Positions 36,275 through 47,389 of a stretch of DNA of 64,000 nucleotides are shown piece after piece. Below the pieces are notes generated by a model. That model made no database searches. It had not been told where the DNA came from and saw only the letters and a program-made list of their open reading frames with translations. The position numbers and the translations under genes are program-made. Source of the stretch: Codonopsis lanceolata (lineage: Eukaryota > Streptophyta > Magnoliopsida > Asterales > Campanulaceae); assembly GCA_013146195.2 (NCBI GenBank), contig CM028377.1:108106094-108170093 (forward strand), in the 5' to 3' direction. Numbering within the stretch: the first letter of the stretch is position 1; each line of letters opens with the position of its first letter.

Positions 36275-37348
36275 TCAACAGTCTTCGTGGGGTTTTAAAC
36301 AGTGGTGTTGTTGATAGCAGCATTGTTTTTTTTTTTTACCTTTATTCCTTGGCATTTTAGCAAGGTCAGGTTTGGTTCCAAATAAAGGATGCCATTCCGG
36401 AAAGCCAATAAGGAAGAAACACTTGTCTTTTGAATGAGAATCTCCTTGGCAATGATCACAAAAGAAACCTTTAGTAGAGGGAGCTTGATATCCACCAGTT
36501 GACTTGCCTTTGGAGCACTTGTTGTTGTCTGGATTAGAGTTGATTTTGCCCATCATGGCAGAGGACATACTCTCAAAATTTATATTATTGGTTTGCAATC
36601 TCTGGCCTTCTTCTTGAATCAACATAGATACTGCCTTGGCCACAGAAGGAAGAGGATTCATCCTAAGTATTTGACCCCTAACATCAGTGTATTTCTCAGA
36701 AAGGCCCATTAGTAATTGAGTTAATTTGGTAATATGGTCATAGTCATCTTGAGCAGTGTTGGCTCCACATGTACAGCTACACGAACACTTGGGTTTTTGA
36801 AGAAGATTTGTTAACTCATCCCATAGCGCTCTAAATTTAGTAAAATAGGCATTGATATTCAAATTACCTTGAGTGCTGGGCATAATGTTTTTCTGGATTT
36901 GGAAGATCTTAGGAGCATCACTTTGGGAGAATCTGGTAATAATATCCTCCCATATTTCATGAGCAGTAGAGAAGTAGACTATGCTCTTACGAATTTCTGT
37001 ATTAACAGCATTTAGTAGCCAAGAAACAACCATGCTGTTGCATCTCTCCCTCGCACTTACATACTTGGATGGGGGAGTAGGTTTCTTGTTAAAGCCATTG
37101 ATCATGCCAAGTTTGTTTTTGGCAGACAAGGCAGTAGTAACCGAAATCTTCCATTGATTGAAATTGAAATCTGATAGAACTTTTGAGACAAGGATCATTC
37201 CAGGGTGATCATTGGGATGAAAGTAGAAAGGGTGGCCAGAGGTTAATTGTAAGGAGGGTTGTGGAAGATAGTAGTCATCGATTATTGTTTTGGTATCTTG
37301 AGTTTTTCCATTCTTACTATCAAAGGTGGAATCAGTCATGATGGGCAA
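36275..37348 (-). pseudogene. Ty1-copia gag, long open frame, rest of element missing
   Basis: An open frame of 357 codons. It has an N-terminal FNFNQWKISVTTAL (Retrotran_gag_3-like), then a central UBN2-like helical region with FRALWDELTNLL and LLMGLSEKYTDVRGQILRM. Near residue 310 there is a CCHC zinc knuckle FFCDHCQGDSHSKDKC. A poly-T run at 36327-36336 corresponds to the poly-A of the left copy and probably shifts the frame at the C-terminus. No protease, integrase or RT follows. Gag would coat element RNA. The fragment lies just downstream of the P450 and is duplicated with it. Confidence 0.85.
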
Positions 37349-37451
37349 TAAAGAGATAGATTAAGATCAAGAATTGGTTTTAAAGGGATAAGAGAAACAA
37401 GAGAGTTACAAGGAGAAACGAACGGAAGAAGATTTTGGAATCGAAGTTCAA

Positions 37452-37635
37452 TGCTCTGATACCATGTTCAAATACAAAATTGAATGAATCCTGTTGTTGG
37501 GTAATTGGAATTTAGAGATTAAGTAATTCCTTGAATTGAAGAATTTTGAGAAGAAGAATTAGTCTTATCTGTATTGTCTCTTACAGTAACGAAGAAGAAA
37601 CAAAGCTATATATAAAAATAGTAACTAACCTAACA
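37452..37635 (-). mobile_element. Copia LTR (~171 bp) and primer-binding site
   Basis: TGGTATCAGAGCA is read on the minus strand at 37464-37452, next to an LTR end TTTGAACA. The proposed LTR occupies 37465-37635, the same size as at 5753-5923. It sits in the 3' flank of the P450. Confidence 0.6.
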
Positions 37636-37789
37636 GACTCCAATAAGAAGAAGGATTAATGAAATTAGACTCGCTACCCCTTAACTTAAGTAGACACAAA
37701 TAATTAGGAGCTTATGACTGGTTGCCCCCTGCACTTTGTTCTGTGCCATGAATATCAACAGAATAGCTTCATATCCTTTAGTAACTTCA

Positions 37790-39466
37790 TTATTTGCGTA
37801 GGCGATAACTGGGGATTGTCAATAGATGATTAGCTCTAGTAACTACGAGACCAAACTCCTCAGTCATGTCCAATGCTGTTGGCGAAGTATTATTCGGAAG
37901 CTCCCAATCAAAGCAGTGCACCAACTGAGCCACCACTAGCTGAACCATTGTTAGACCAAATTGCATACCGGGACATCCCCTTCTCCCTGAGCCAAATGGG
38001 AGAAGCTGGAAATCATGTCCCCGAAGATCTATGTCACTTCCAACAAATCTCTCTGGGAAGAACTTCTCGGGTTCAGCCCAAACATTTGGGTCTCGTCCGA
38101 TGGCCCATACATTTACCATGACTCGCGACTTCTTAGGTATATGGTAGCCGTCAATGGTGCAGTCCTCCATGGCCTCGTGGGGAAGAAGTAGCGGTGCCAC
38201 AGGATGGAGCCTAAAGGATTCCTTTACAACTATATCCAAGTATTCTAATTTCTCTAAGTCTGATTCCTCAACCATCCTTTCCAAGCCTACTACTTCTTCC
38301 AACTCTTTTTGAACTTTCTTCATCACTCGCGGATGCTTTATAAGATCTGCCATTAGCCAATCAATCGCTGTTGCCGAGGTGTCCATTGATCCAGCAAGCA
38401 TATCCTGCCAAGAAATTAAGATCACACATTCAATGTAATAAAAACAAAGGCGTCAAGTTCAAATCAGAACTTAATGGAAATACCAAATCAAATTCATGAA
38501 CACCTTTAGTAGCTAAATGGAAACACTATTTTTTCGGAATTTACGGAAATAAAAAAAAAGAACAATTATTTAGGAACCAAAGAGAGTGATCACCAGCATG
38601 GTAGCTTTAATATGGGTGCGATCAATCTGAAAATCTCCACCAGATTTCATTATGGACAGCATGGTATCAACAAAATCTTTAGTTTTCCCTTGGTCCTTTG
38701 ATTCACAATGCTCCTCAATAACCTTCTCCAAAAATTCATCAAACACATCTGCAGTAGCCTTCATGCGCCGCGTTAATCCTTGAAGATCAAGCTTGGCAAC
38801 GTAAGGAAAGTAATCGCCGAGATTAGGAGTCGCAAATAATTGCATAACTTCTTTAATAACGGCTTTAAATCCCTTCTCATTAAACTCCTCCTCCTTGTAC
38901 TTCTTCCCAAAAATCATAAGACAGCTCATATCGGCATTCATGGAAGCAACCTTGGCACTAAGATCAACGGTAAAGCGTTCCCGAGCAGCCTGCTCGAGCG
39001 ATTCAATGAGAATATGAAGCTCTTCCTTTCTCATGGGTTGAAACGATTTGATCCTGAGGCTACTAAGCAACTCTAAGGTGATCAACTTACGCATGTCGCG
39101 CCAAAAACTACCATATGGGGAGAAGGAAATGTTTCTTTGGTTGTATGATATGTGCTTCGCGGCCTCGTGTGGAGGCCTACTAGCGAAAACGAGATCGTGA
39201 GTTTTCAGGATTTGTTCAGCATGATGAGGAGACGAGATGATGATTATGGGTACGAAGCCGAAACGCATGTACATAATGGGTCCGTGCTTTTGGGCTAGTT
39301 TACACAAATCTTGGTGAACATTTTTACCTACAAGATGAAGGTGACCTAAAATGGGAATCCCTCTGGGACTCGGAGGAAATGTTTTGTGTTTGTTCTTCTT
39401 CAGCCATGATTGTAGGAACAAAGTAAGCACAATCACTGCAAAGTACACTATCCATGTCCAGGCCAT
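37790..39466 (-). CDS. Cytochrome P450, CYP736A/CYP71-clan, two exons
   Basis: A haem-thiolate monooxygenase, probably ER-anchored; substrate unknown. Exon 1 is 39466-38594, a 189-bp intron (GT at 38593, AG at 38405) follows, and exon 2 is 38404-37790, giving about 495 residues, normal for the family. The N-terminus MAWTWIVYFAVIVLTLFL is a membrane anchor followed by the hinge FPPSPRGIPILGH. Other marks are the C-helix FWRDMRK, I-helix DMLAGSMDTSAT, K-helix KESFR, FFPERF and haem loop FGSGRRGCPG. The frame is open further upstream, with ATGs at 39505 and 39475, but 39466 gives the usual start. The nearest families I recall are CYP736A and CYP71AU. No stop or frameshift is seen. Confidence 0.93.
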
Positions 39467-39652
39467 AGATAACATATATGATGAAGTTGAGCTAAGTGCA
39501 CACATATATGTGTGGAGAGAAGGAGAGAGAGAGTTGAACCACCTGGAGAGGGAGAACCTAATGGTATCCACAAGTTATGACCCTTCAAAAAGAATATTCC
39601 TCGTGACATGTCATCAGCTTATAATTTTTTTTTTCTTTAAATCTATTCTCCA

Positions 39653-39664
39653 TTATATATAAAT
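39653..39664 (-). promoter_or_regulatory. Likely TATA box of the P450
   Basis: ATTTATATATAA on the minus strand, about 190 bp upstream of the chosen start codon. It is the best TATA match there. The region is AT-rich, so chance is possible. Confidence 0.4.
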
Positions 39665-40324
39665 CCATAAAAGCTTTATAGTATGGACCCACAACTAAAT
39701 ATTTAATTTTTTTTCAATATATATTTATTTTCAAAAATAAATATATCATTTTAAAACATATATTTATAGAACAAATATAATATGTCCAAAAAATAATTTA
39801 TATATTTTTTAATTTTATCTTTGAAAAAAACATTTTTACCAATATTTATAACCACATACTCAAGGGCATTAAAGCAAATCATACATTTCATCAATATTTA
39901 TAATACAATCAATTATTTTTTTTATAAACGGCATATCGAGTCAAAGTAGACAATATTTTGAAAACAGAGAGAGTATATCTTTCTAGAACATAAAAAATTA
40001 TAGTATGTATTATGCATATTGATGTAATGTGTGGTTTCCTTTAATACCCTTTAATGTGTGTTTATAATTAAAGTATGTAGAAAAAATAAAGATAAAGTGG
40101 TAAAATTATTTTCCTAAAAAATAAAGATTTGAAAGAAAACAATTATTTTAGAACAAATAAAAAAGGAAAGAAGAACAATTATTTGAAAACGGAGGGAGTA
40201 CTATGTCTAACAAATAGGTTATACATTTTTAATCTAAAACAAAGAAAGAAAATGACAACTTGACAAGTGATAAACCAGTTGAAGAACATAGAGCTTTTGT
40301 AGGCATGAAGTGATGAGGTGCATC
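39665..40324. other. AT-rich P450 upstream region
   Basis: No gene. Two stretches, GAAAACAGAGAGAG near 39962 and GAAAACGGAGGGAG at 40185-40198, resemble right ends of Stowaway-like MITEs, but I could not find matching left ends. Confidence 0.5.
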
Positions 40325-40438
40325 TAGGGGTGACAAAATGAGTGTTATGTATAATCATGGATTAGCCTATTATCCATAGTTATTCATGAATAATAAACTA
40401 ACTCATGATTATCCATAATGCTCATTTTACTACCCCTA
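40325..40438. mobile_element. hAT-type MITE, 114 bp
   Basis: The termini are TAGGGGTGACAAAATGAG (40325-40342) and CTCATTTTACTACCCCTA (40421-40438), with three mismatches between them. A perfect 8-bp duplication GGTGCATC lies at 40317-40324 and 40439-40446. The whole element is close to palindromic. It shares the TAGGGGTG start with the larger MITE at 8892. Confidence 0.93.
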
Positions 40439-40499
40439 GGTGCATCACTCCATTTGTGATAAAGCTTTATAAATAATTTTTAAAGCTTTACGAAAAGGC

Positions 40500-40568
40500 T
40501 ATGAAATGGGTGTTGCTCCAAGGATAAGAAATGGGTGTTGCTCCAAGGATAAGAAATGGGTGTTGTAT
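40500..40568. repeat. Short tandem repeat, 27-28 bp unit, ~2.5 copies
   Basis: The phrase GAAATGGGTGTTGCTCCAAG followed by GATAA occurs twice in a row, and a third unit is partial. Confidence 0.9.
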
Positions 40569-40611
40569 GCATACAATTGTCCAAGTTTATCAATTCCTTG
40601 CAAAACAATTA

Positions 40612-41707
40612 GGGTTAGTGCACCTTGGTCCCTATATTCTGAAGAAATCAAAATTTAGTCCCTCTATAACGCAAATGCACACTTGTGAAAAAGTTGGTAG
40701 TTTTTGCACACAGATGGTCCTTAAGCTCGATGTCATTAGTGGCTTGTCAGTTTAGTGAGATTAGAAGGATCAAGTAATACAAATTGAAAGTTCAAGGTAT
40801 TAATTTAAAGTAAACATCTTCAGAAGAACATCCATAATACTCACCAATTTCTTTTAGAAATTTGTGTGTTTATTGTAACTAAGCTTAACAAATTTAATTT
40901 CTGGAAATTTAATTATTAAGTTTTATTATTTATTTTAGTTATATGTTCAAAAAATGCTCATGATTTTTCACCTTTTTTTAATGTAATGAAATTGGTATAT
41001 AATTGTAAATAAAACACATTAAATAATTATAAAAATTATTTTTTAATTATTTATTTAAAATAAATATTTAGAAAACACTTTTTATTTTCACCAAATTCAG
41101 TTTTTAGAATTTATGAATGTGCATATTGTAAATAAAACATATTAAATAACTTTTAAGAAATCAGTTTGTTAGAAAGTTAACTTATAAACCTTAATGATGA
41201 CTAAACCTTAATGAAACTCCAAAAACAAAAACACACACATATACACTTGAAAATTTCAGAAAATCCAACGACCGACGATCCATAAAACTCATAAGAACAT
41301 AGCAATTCTTATGCAGGTAATTTCTAAAAATTATAGTGAAAATCATGTGTACTTTTCCAAAAAAAATATATTTTATATAAGTATAAAAATTACTAATTAA
41401 TCAATTCAAAATTTAAAAAGTTATTTTATGAATTTTAGTTAGAATATACACCCCAATTTTCAAATTACTGATTTCTATAAATAAGAAAATTGATGAAAAT
41501 CATGAGTGTTTTTGTAAGCATATTTATTTGAAGTGCATTAAACTTCCAATTTATACAACTTGATTCATCTAATACTCTAACGACATCTAACTCAGGGACT
41601 ATGGTTGCACAAAAATGGTCAACTTTAGTCACAAGCGTACATTTCATTATATAAGGACTAAATTCAAAAGAAGTTCATAGTATAGGGACCACTAGTGCAC
41701 TTAGCCC
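40612..41707. mobile_element. Long-TIR, Mutator-like non-autonomous element, 1096 bp
   Basis: The left end (GGGTTAGTGCACC...TTGGTCCCTATA) and the right end (from 41707 on the other strand, GGGCTAAGTGCACTAG...TGGTCCCTATA) form diverged inverted repeats. They extend roughly 200-250 bp inward; shared blocks include GATGTC and CTTGTGA. The flanks AAACAATTA (40603-40611) and AAACAATGC (41708-41716) look like a 9-bp duplication with two later changes. No transposase and no identifiable captured gene. The size and TSD length suggest Mutator. Confidence 0.7.
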
Positions 41708-41889
41708 AAACAATGCCAATTCATTCCTGCTCTCCGTTTCTAAATAAGTATAGTATTATTTTTATTGAGTAGGTCTCCATCAAACGATTTTACGGATTAT
41801 AATATGTAAACTAAACCTATCCTTGCTAAATGAGCTAAAATTCAGTAATCTCAGTATAACCTTTCGAATTTTGAAAATTATATCGTCAC

Positions 41890-42345
41890 CTTTTACGTGT
41901 ATAAATGAAGAGTGTAACTTTTTAGCATTAAAAGTATAAGTTTTCAGTATAAAATGTGTTATTTTTCAACATAAAATGTGTCACTTTGCGTTTTTAATAA
42001 AAAAGTATCATTTGTTTACTTTAAAAGATGTTAGTATTTAGTATTAAATGTGTTATTTTTTATATTTAAATATGTTACTTTTGGTCTTAAATATAATAAA
42101 TTTTTTTTTAAAAAATACTACTTTACATTATAAATGAAAACCGTCACCTTTTGGTGTGAAACAGTGAAAGTGTCATTTTATTGCATTGAAAGTGTCATTT
42201 TATTGCATTGAAAGTGTCACGTTTTAATATTAAATGTGTCACTTTTGGCAATTACTAAAATTTCACTTTTTAGTATTAAATGTGTCATTTTTTTAATATT
42301 AAGAGTGTCACTTTTTAGTATTAATATTGTTTCTTTACAGTATAA
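41890..42345. repeat. Degenerate AT-rich repeat with GTGTCA(C/T)TTTT motif
   Basis: Phrases such as AAATGTGTCATTTTT and AAAGTGTCACTTTT recur many times in one orientation, with an exact 22-bp duplicate at 42170-42213. It looks like a decayed satellite-like array or slippage product. Confidence 0.75.
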
Positions 42346-42380
42346 TGAAAATTATGCTCCCTCCGTTTTTCAAAGTATTA

Positions 42381-43398
42381 TGCAGGTTGCCCGACACGGT
42401 AATTAAAATCAGTTTGTAAAAGGGTTTGGAGGCTAATTTTCGAGGTCTCGAGGTAGGAAGGGGTTAGACACCCAACTCGCCCTTTTCACAGAACTATTTT
42501 AAATAACACTTTTATACATAAAAACTTTAATCGACCTACCTCTTGAAACGTGGGGGTTTTATCCCGTACCAAACTCCTTATTGGTAGGCTCTAGGGTGTG
42601 CTCGCTCTGGCCTATAAGGAGAGTGATTTTTTTTTCTTTTTGACTGATTGCGGGCAGCGTGACTGCTTCGTTTAGTTGCTTTTCACCTTGGGATCTTGGC
42701 GGCACAACTGCTTGCTTTGACTGGATTTGCTGGCTAGCTGGCGTCGAAAATCGGGAAGAGCAACTACTTGCTTTTTGCTGATTTGATGTTCGGATTCGAG
42801 CAGGGAAACTGCTCTTTTTGACTTTTTCGAACCAGTGGAATAGGGCGGAATCCTAGTAGGGCAACTAGGTTTCACTTTGACCGGAGGGTTTTGGTGTTTG
42901 AGGGAGATTTGACCGAGCTTCGGGGCTAGAAGGAAAAATTCCTTCGGCGTTCTCTCAACTGCGCGGTGAACTCACTGCATAACTCTGTTTTCACTGTGTG
43001 TTCCTTGTTTCACTCTTGTGAATTCTGAAAGCTTGGGGCCTCTATTTATAGGCTGGGAGGAGGCTTCCTTCGTGATTAAGTTTTTCCTTTTGAGCTTTAT
43101 CGGTTTGTATCGTGCACTGAGAGAGTTGCACCAAAAGCAAACTGCTACAAGAGAATGGGGACTATTGGGCACTGCCTATAGTGAGGCTGGGTGCGGCGCC
43201 ATGGAGGGCTTAGGGTAGCACCCAGGCTGTTTTTTCTCTATTTTCTAGAACTTCGGTTCCGTGCAATTCACTGTTTATTCATCCTGCTTTTTTCTTTACA
43301 TTTTCAACCTTGTAACTTGACATTCGTTAATCTTTTTAAAAGGTCTTGATATTTCATGTCATGTCACTTACCAGGGGTACGAAATTGGGGTGTCTACA
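42381..43398 (-). repeat. Tat-type LTR fragment
   Basis: Read on the minus strand it begins TGTAGACACCCCAATTTCGT at 43398. It shares this start and the later GGGCGAGTTGGGTGTC region with the LTR at 15265. The low-coordinate end is unclear: no CA-flanked duplication matching GCACC (43399-43403) was found. A GC-rich couplet lies near 43185-43225. Truncated solo LTR is the likely reading. Confidence 0.75.
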
Positions 43399-44440
43399 GC
43401 ACCTTAGTGTTAGATTGGTAACCTTCGTCGTGGCTAGGGGGTAAACTAGAAAAAAGTTATAAAGTGATATGAAAATGACACAAAACTTAGGTTGGGTGTG
43501 GCAAAGTGGGACTTCACATATACTTTGGTGGAATTTTGTATTTTTTTAGTGCAACTATATAATTTGGGGTTAAGAGTTTGATTCTCCAACGCAATAATTT
43601 TTTTAAAAAAAAAAAGAGTCAGAAATTCCAAAAACGACATAAGCAAAGTCTTCAACAACAATGTGCTTATCTAAGATAATAAGTTTGAAATGTTTTCAAG
43701 TTACACATTGATAATGAATGAATTCATATTTGATATTAAAAAAAGAGATTTAAAAATAAACAACAAAAAAGACAAATGTGTAGGATACATTACTATACAA
43801 TGACTAAAAGCATACATCATAAATGACCAAAAAACAAAGTATCAAAAATGCTAAACACACAACAACATAATTTATAAGTCTAAAAAACTGTAAAAATTAA
43901 AACACACAAAAATCTTTAATAGCATTAGATTGTTTCTATGTTTTATTTGCTTATCATAGTAGAGGATGTCGTCTCGAGGCACGTGTTCGTTTCATCCCAT
44001 TTCAGGGATCGATAACAAACAAAAAACAGCAGTTTTTTTTTTTTTTACTTTCTTTATCTACTTTATATTACTGTAAAAAATTTTACTTTTTAAAAAAATA
44101 GATGACTCACACATGTACACTCACGTAGAAATGTATAAAACTGCTACCCTTTTTAACCCAGATAAAAACGCTGAGGAAACATACGTTCATAGAGCCTGGA
44201 TCTAACAGCTAAAATCATCCCGCTCTGCGCCCCTTAAGGAAGGGCTTACGAGGTGTAAGTTGCATAGCCGCGTATATATCATGTATATCTTTCTAGGACG
44301 ACACTTCATTTGCTGTCGATTCTTATACCTCAAAGTTATTGATCAATCCTATGTGCACAAATAACAAAAAAGGAGAAAGCCATTAACCAAAAAGAGTTGA
44401 AGCGGAAAAAAAATTATGATCGCATGGTTAACAAAAAATG
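43399..44440. other. AT-rich stretch, nothing recognised
   Basis: No gene, terminal repeats or RNA gene seen. It precedes leader-like sequence of a Tat element. Confidence 0.5.
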
Positions 44441-45380
44441 CACTTGGATTGATCAATAGTTTTGATGGTATCCCTAGATCGTTTGATGGGCGGATCCCGA
44501 AAATAGTATAGACCCTTCGCCATAGATTTGTCCAATCTTGGGGAGTCGATATGCATGTGTAAATCGAAGGTCTTATATTATGGAGAAAGAATCCAGTATT
44601 CCAAAACTTAATCAAAGTGTCAAAACAAAGCTATGATTGTCCGACCAATTTTTAGGAAAAAATGTATGTTATAAATGCACGTTGTACTTCTCCTCCCAAC
44701 ATCCTGAACCATGCCTTCTCACACACCACCTTAACCGTTTTCTCAAAAACCTAGCCCGAATCTGGTAAAAGGGGAATAACACTGGATGACTGACAAGATA
44801 CCCGAGGTCAAGCTCGATACAAGTGTGAAAAGTATAGATCTAAGCGAAATGAATGAGGAAGAACAGACTTCTAGGGGTACTGACACATGGGCTGTCAGAT
44901 ACACCCCGACCCCAGCATTCCGAGAATGGTTGGAACAAAAGTTGGATGCACATATGTAAAATGTGATAAGCCAAGTGATCGGGACTCTTTTGGGAGGTTT
45001 AGCAGAAATTTTTAATCAATTTTCTTTACGATTCAAAGAATCGCAAGCCTCGGTTGATAATCCACCTCCCTTCCCAAATGCCAATACCCCCTTTCCCAAA
45101 CAACAATGCCTTTTCCCAAAGGTTTAAATCTCAATTTGGTCACCCTACTTTCGGCCAATATTCATTAAGCTCACTCTACTTTTTTTTTCTTCAATTTAAT
45201 CATTCTACTTGGCTTCGGCATTCATTAAGGTCACTTGAGTCATTTTTGTCCGTTATGTTGGATGGAAATCATTGAAAATACCAAAATACCCTTATTAAGT
45301 TGAAGGGTTTTACTCTCAATGTTAAAAGTTGAGGGTTCAAACTAAAAAATTAAAATTAAACCCAAACAAAAATATTCGTA

Positions 45381-45585
45381 ATGGTCCTTCATCTCCAAAC
45401 CGTGTTTTTACGTCCCATTCCATTCGGCCTCGCCATATTTTCCATCAGTCGGCGTCCCTGGGCTTCACTCCTCATCGTCATCGCCGTCTTCAAATACCCC
45501 ATGGCTGCCATCCTGCTGGTTCCATTCCCCCTCCAATTTCTCCAGCTGCAATCATCCAACATAACACACCCGCCCCATAACCCAC
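45381..45585 (+). other. Unidentified GC-rich segment inside the Pack-MULE
   Basis: It can be read as an 80-codon plus-strand frame from the ATG at 45381 to 45623, with a hydrophobic stretch around FKYPMAAILLVPFPLQFL. Base composition differs from the AT-rich TIRs. It adjoins the acyl-activating enzyme piece directly, so it may be a second captured fragment. I do not recognise a family. Confidence 0.35.
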
Positions 45586-46275
45586 TAACCCACCTGTTTC
45601 CGTCAAACCGTACCCGTGACTAATTATAAACCCCAACGACTCGTCAAAGAACCGCCAGCGTGGAGCACCGGCGGTCATAAGATGAATCGGCCTTTCCAAT
45701 GGACATCTGCCTAGGGAATCAGATAACAAGTTGAGCACAACAGGTGCGCCGCACATGTGGGTGACACCATTTCGCCTTATCGGGTCGTATATCGCGGACA
45801 CGTCGATTCTACGGAGGCATACGTTGGTCCCGCCAACGGCAGCCATTCCCCAGGTCAAACTCCACCCGTTTGCGAGAAACATTGGTAGGGTCCACTAAAT
45901 CATCGGTTGTTTCGATGCGCTCCACTCGAGGTATCAACGGTCACAATGAACGCGTTCCCGGTGGTTATGTGAACCACTCCCTTCGGAGATGACGTCGTCT
46001 TGGCGGCGGCGGTGGTCAACGAAGAAAGTTTTGATTCGACGAAGGGTTGATAGTGTTGAGGCGTCCACGGGTTGATAGTGTTGAGCCATTGGAATGGCGA
46101 AGTGGAGCTCGTACATGGCGGTATGTTGGGAGCTAAAACAGAGGCGACATGGCGTTTCTTGATCCGAGATGGGAGATGGATGAGGCGAGTTGGAGGCATC
46201 GGTGGTGGGTCTCAGGCCAGTGTAGGACTGTCGTTGTAGATGATGGAGGGAGGGAGACGGTGGTAGATCTGGAAT
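45586..46275 (-). pseudogene. Acyl-activating enzyme (clade VI, AMP-binding) fragments captured by a Pack-MULE
   Basis: The minus strand encodes, in family order but with deletions and frame changes, PSIIYNDSPTLA then a stop (46212-46214) and KKRHVASVLAPNIP. MYELHFAIPMA and SSPKGVVH (part of the AMP-binding signature) with AFIVTVDT follow. An open stretch (45882-45586) then carries NGWSLTWGMAAVGGTNVCLR, THMCGAPVVLNLLS and SHGYGLTETGG. These are hallmarks of plant acyl-CoA synthetases of the AAE1/BZO1 type, which adenylate a carboxylic acid and transfer it to CoA. The C-terminal domain is missing. Homology ends sharply near 45586. No functional enzyme is expected. Confidence 0.92.
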
Positions 46276-47389
46276 CCAAATGGAGTTAGAGAGAGGGGCG
46301 AGAAGAGAGAAAGAGAAGAGATGGGTTTGAAAATTAAAAAATGAAAATTATATTAAAAATATTAGTAAGGGTAGTTTTGGATTTTCAGAAATTTTTAAAG
46401 TTTTCAACAAAAAAATTGGACGGAGTGATGAACTTGATATTTATGTCCAAGTAGGATGATTAAATCGAAGAAAAAAAAAGTAAAGTGAGCTTAATGAATA
46501 TTGGCCGAAAGTAGGGTGACCAAATTGATATTTAAACCTTTCCCAAAATACTAACATGCTCAATGCCAATTCCCCTTTCCCAAATACCAACTTTTTATCC
46601 AAAACACCATCATTCCAATTCCAAATACCTACAGTCCTCCGTCACAAGGCATTCCATTTCCAAACACCGATCATACACCATCATATCCCAATACACTTCA
46701 CCAAAAAACATCCCTCATCAGTGATCCAAAAAGTCATGTCCCTCAAAATTCCGGAGCAGTCTTCACCTTACGTGTGGCATATGTAGCACAAGTAGGAGTG
46801 ACCAATATGGACTCTCCATACAATACTTATCAAGTAGGACAGGGGCCTTTAATGACGAGCACATACACTATGTCTCTTGCACAATGTTGGTCTGATCAAG
46901 AGCCAAAGGTGAAGAACTCAAAGCCCTGTGTTTCGGTGAGGGTGTACAAAGTTGTGGCCGTGATGACATCAAAGGCCCCAATGCACATGTAGGAAGCTCA
47001 CCATACGACAAGGGTACCAAGTCCCAATCAAGTATCACGTCCCACTCAAAAGGTAAGAAGGGACACAATAAAGGACAAAGACATTTTGACAATCTGACTA
47101 CTCAAATATCTGTGGTTTTTCAAGCGCTAATTGGTCACGGTAAACTCAAGCCATTCGAGGGTTATAAACCCCCAAATCCTTTGCTTGCCCATTTGGGACC
47201 ATTCAAAGTATTGCGAGTACCACCAACTTAGTGGTCATACTACTGATGCATGCTACACGCTCATAAATGCCATTCAGGATTTCATCGAAAAACGTGGTTA
47301 TGAGCATTAAGAACATCCACGGTGAAGAGAAAGCTCTTAAGGCTCATAGAACCTCAAAGTACCCCCATTGTATATACCCACAAATGGAT

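Larger units (their letters stand above)
45121..46538. mobile_element. Pack-MULE (Mutator-like element carrying host gene pieces), 1418 bp
   Basis: Terminal inverted repeats of about 92 bp begin GGTTTAAATCTCAATTTGG at 45121. They are mirrored from 46538 on the other strand with only about four differences. The 9-bp duplication TTTCCCAAA at 45112-45120 and 46539-46547 is perfect. No transposase is present. The interior holds fragments of an acyl-activating enzyme gene (45586-46275, minus) and a second, unidentified GC-rich segment (45381-45585). TIR length, TSD size and gene content define a Pack-MULE. It inserted into old Tat gag sequence. Confidence 0.93.
44441..47300 (+). pseudogene. Leader and gag debris of a second Tat element
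   Basis: The segment 44455-44600 is a diverged copy of the Tat leader at 17937-18075. It is followed by degenerate gag, read as TDKIPEVKLDTS, WAVRYTPTPAFREWLEQKLD and Asn/Pro-rich repeats (45000-45120 and 46548-46700). Near 47210-47300 a zinc-knuckle-like YCEYHQLSGHTTDACYTL precedes INAIQDFIEKRGY, comparable to CEYHRCSGHLTDKCYTL of the first element. A Pack-MULE interrupts it. Stops are frequent and the element continues no further. Confidence 0.75.

Noticed and set aside
39467..39571. N-terminal extension of the P450 upstream of 39466.
   Set aside because: The farthest upstream in-frame start is GTG; the membrane-anchor pattern and family length favour the ATG at 39466.
41732..41780. CTCTCCGTTTCTAAATAAGT, resembling a Stowaway terminus.
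   Set aside because: No partner terminus in opposite orientation nearby.
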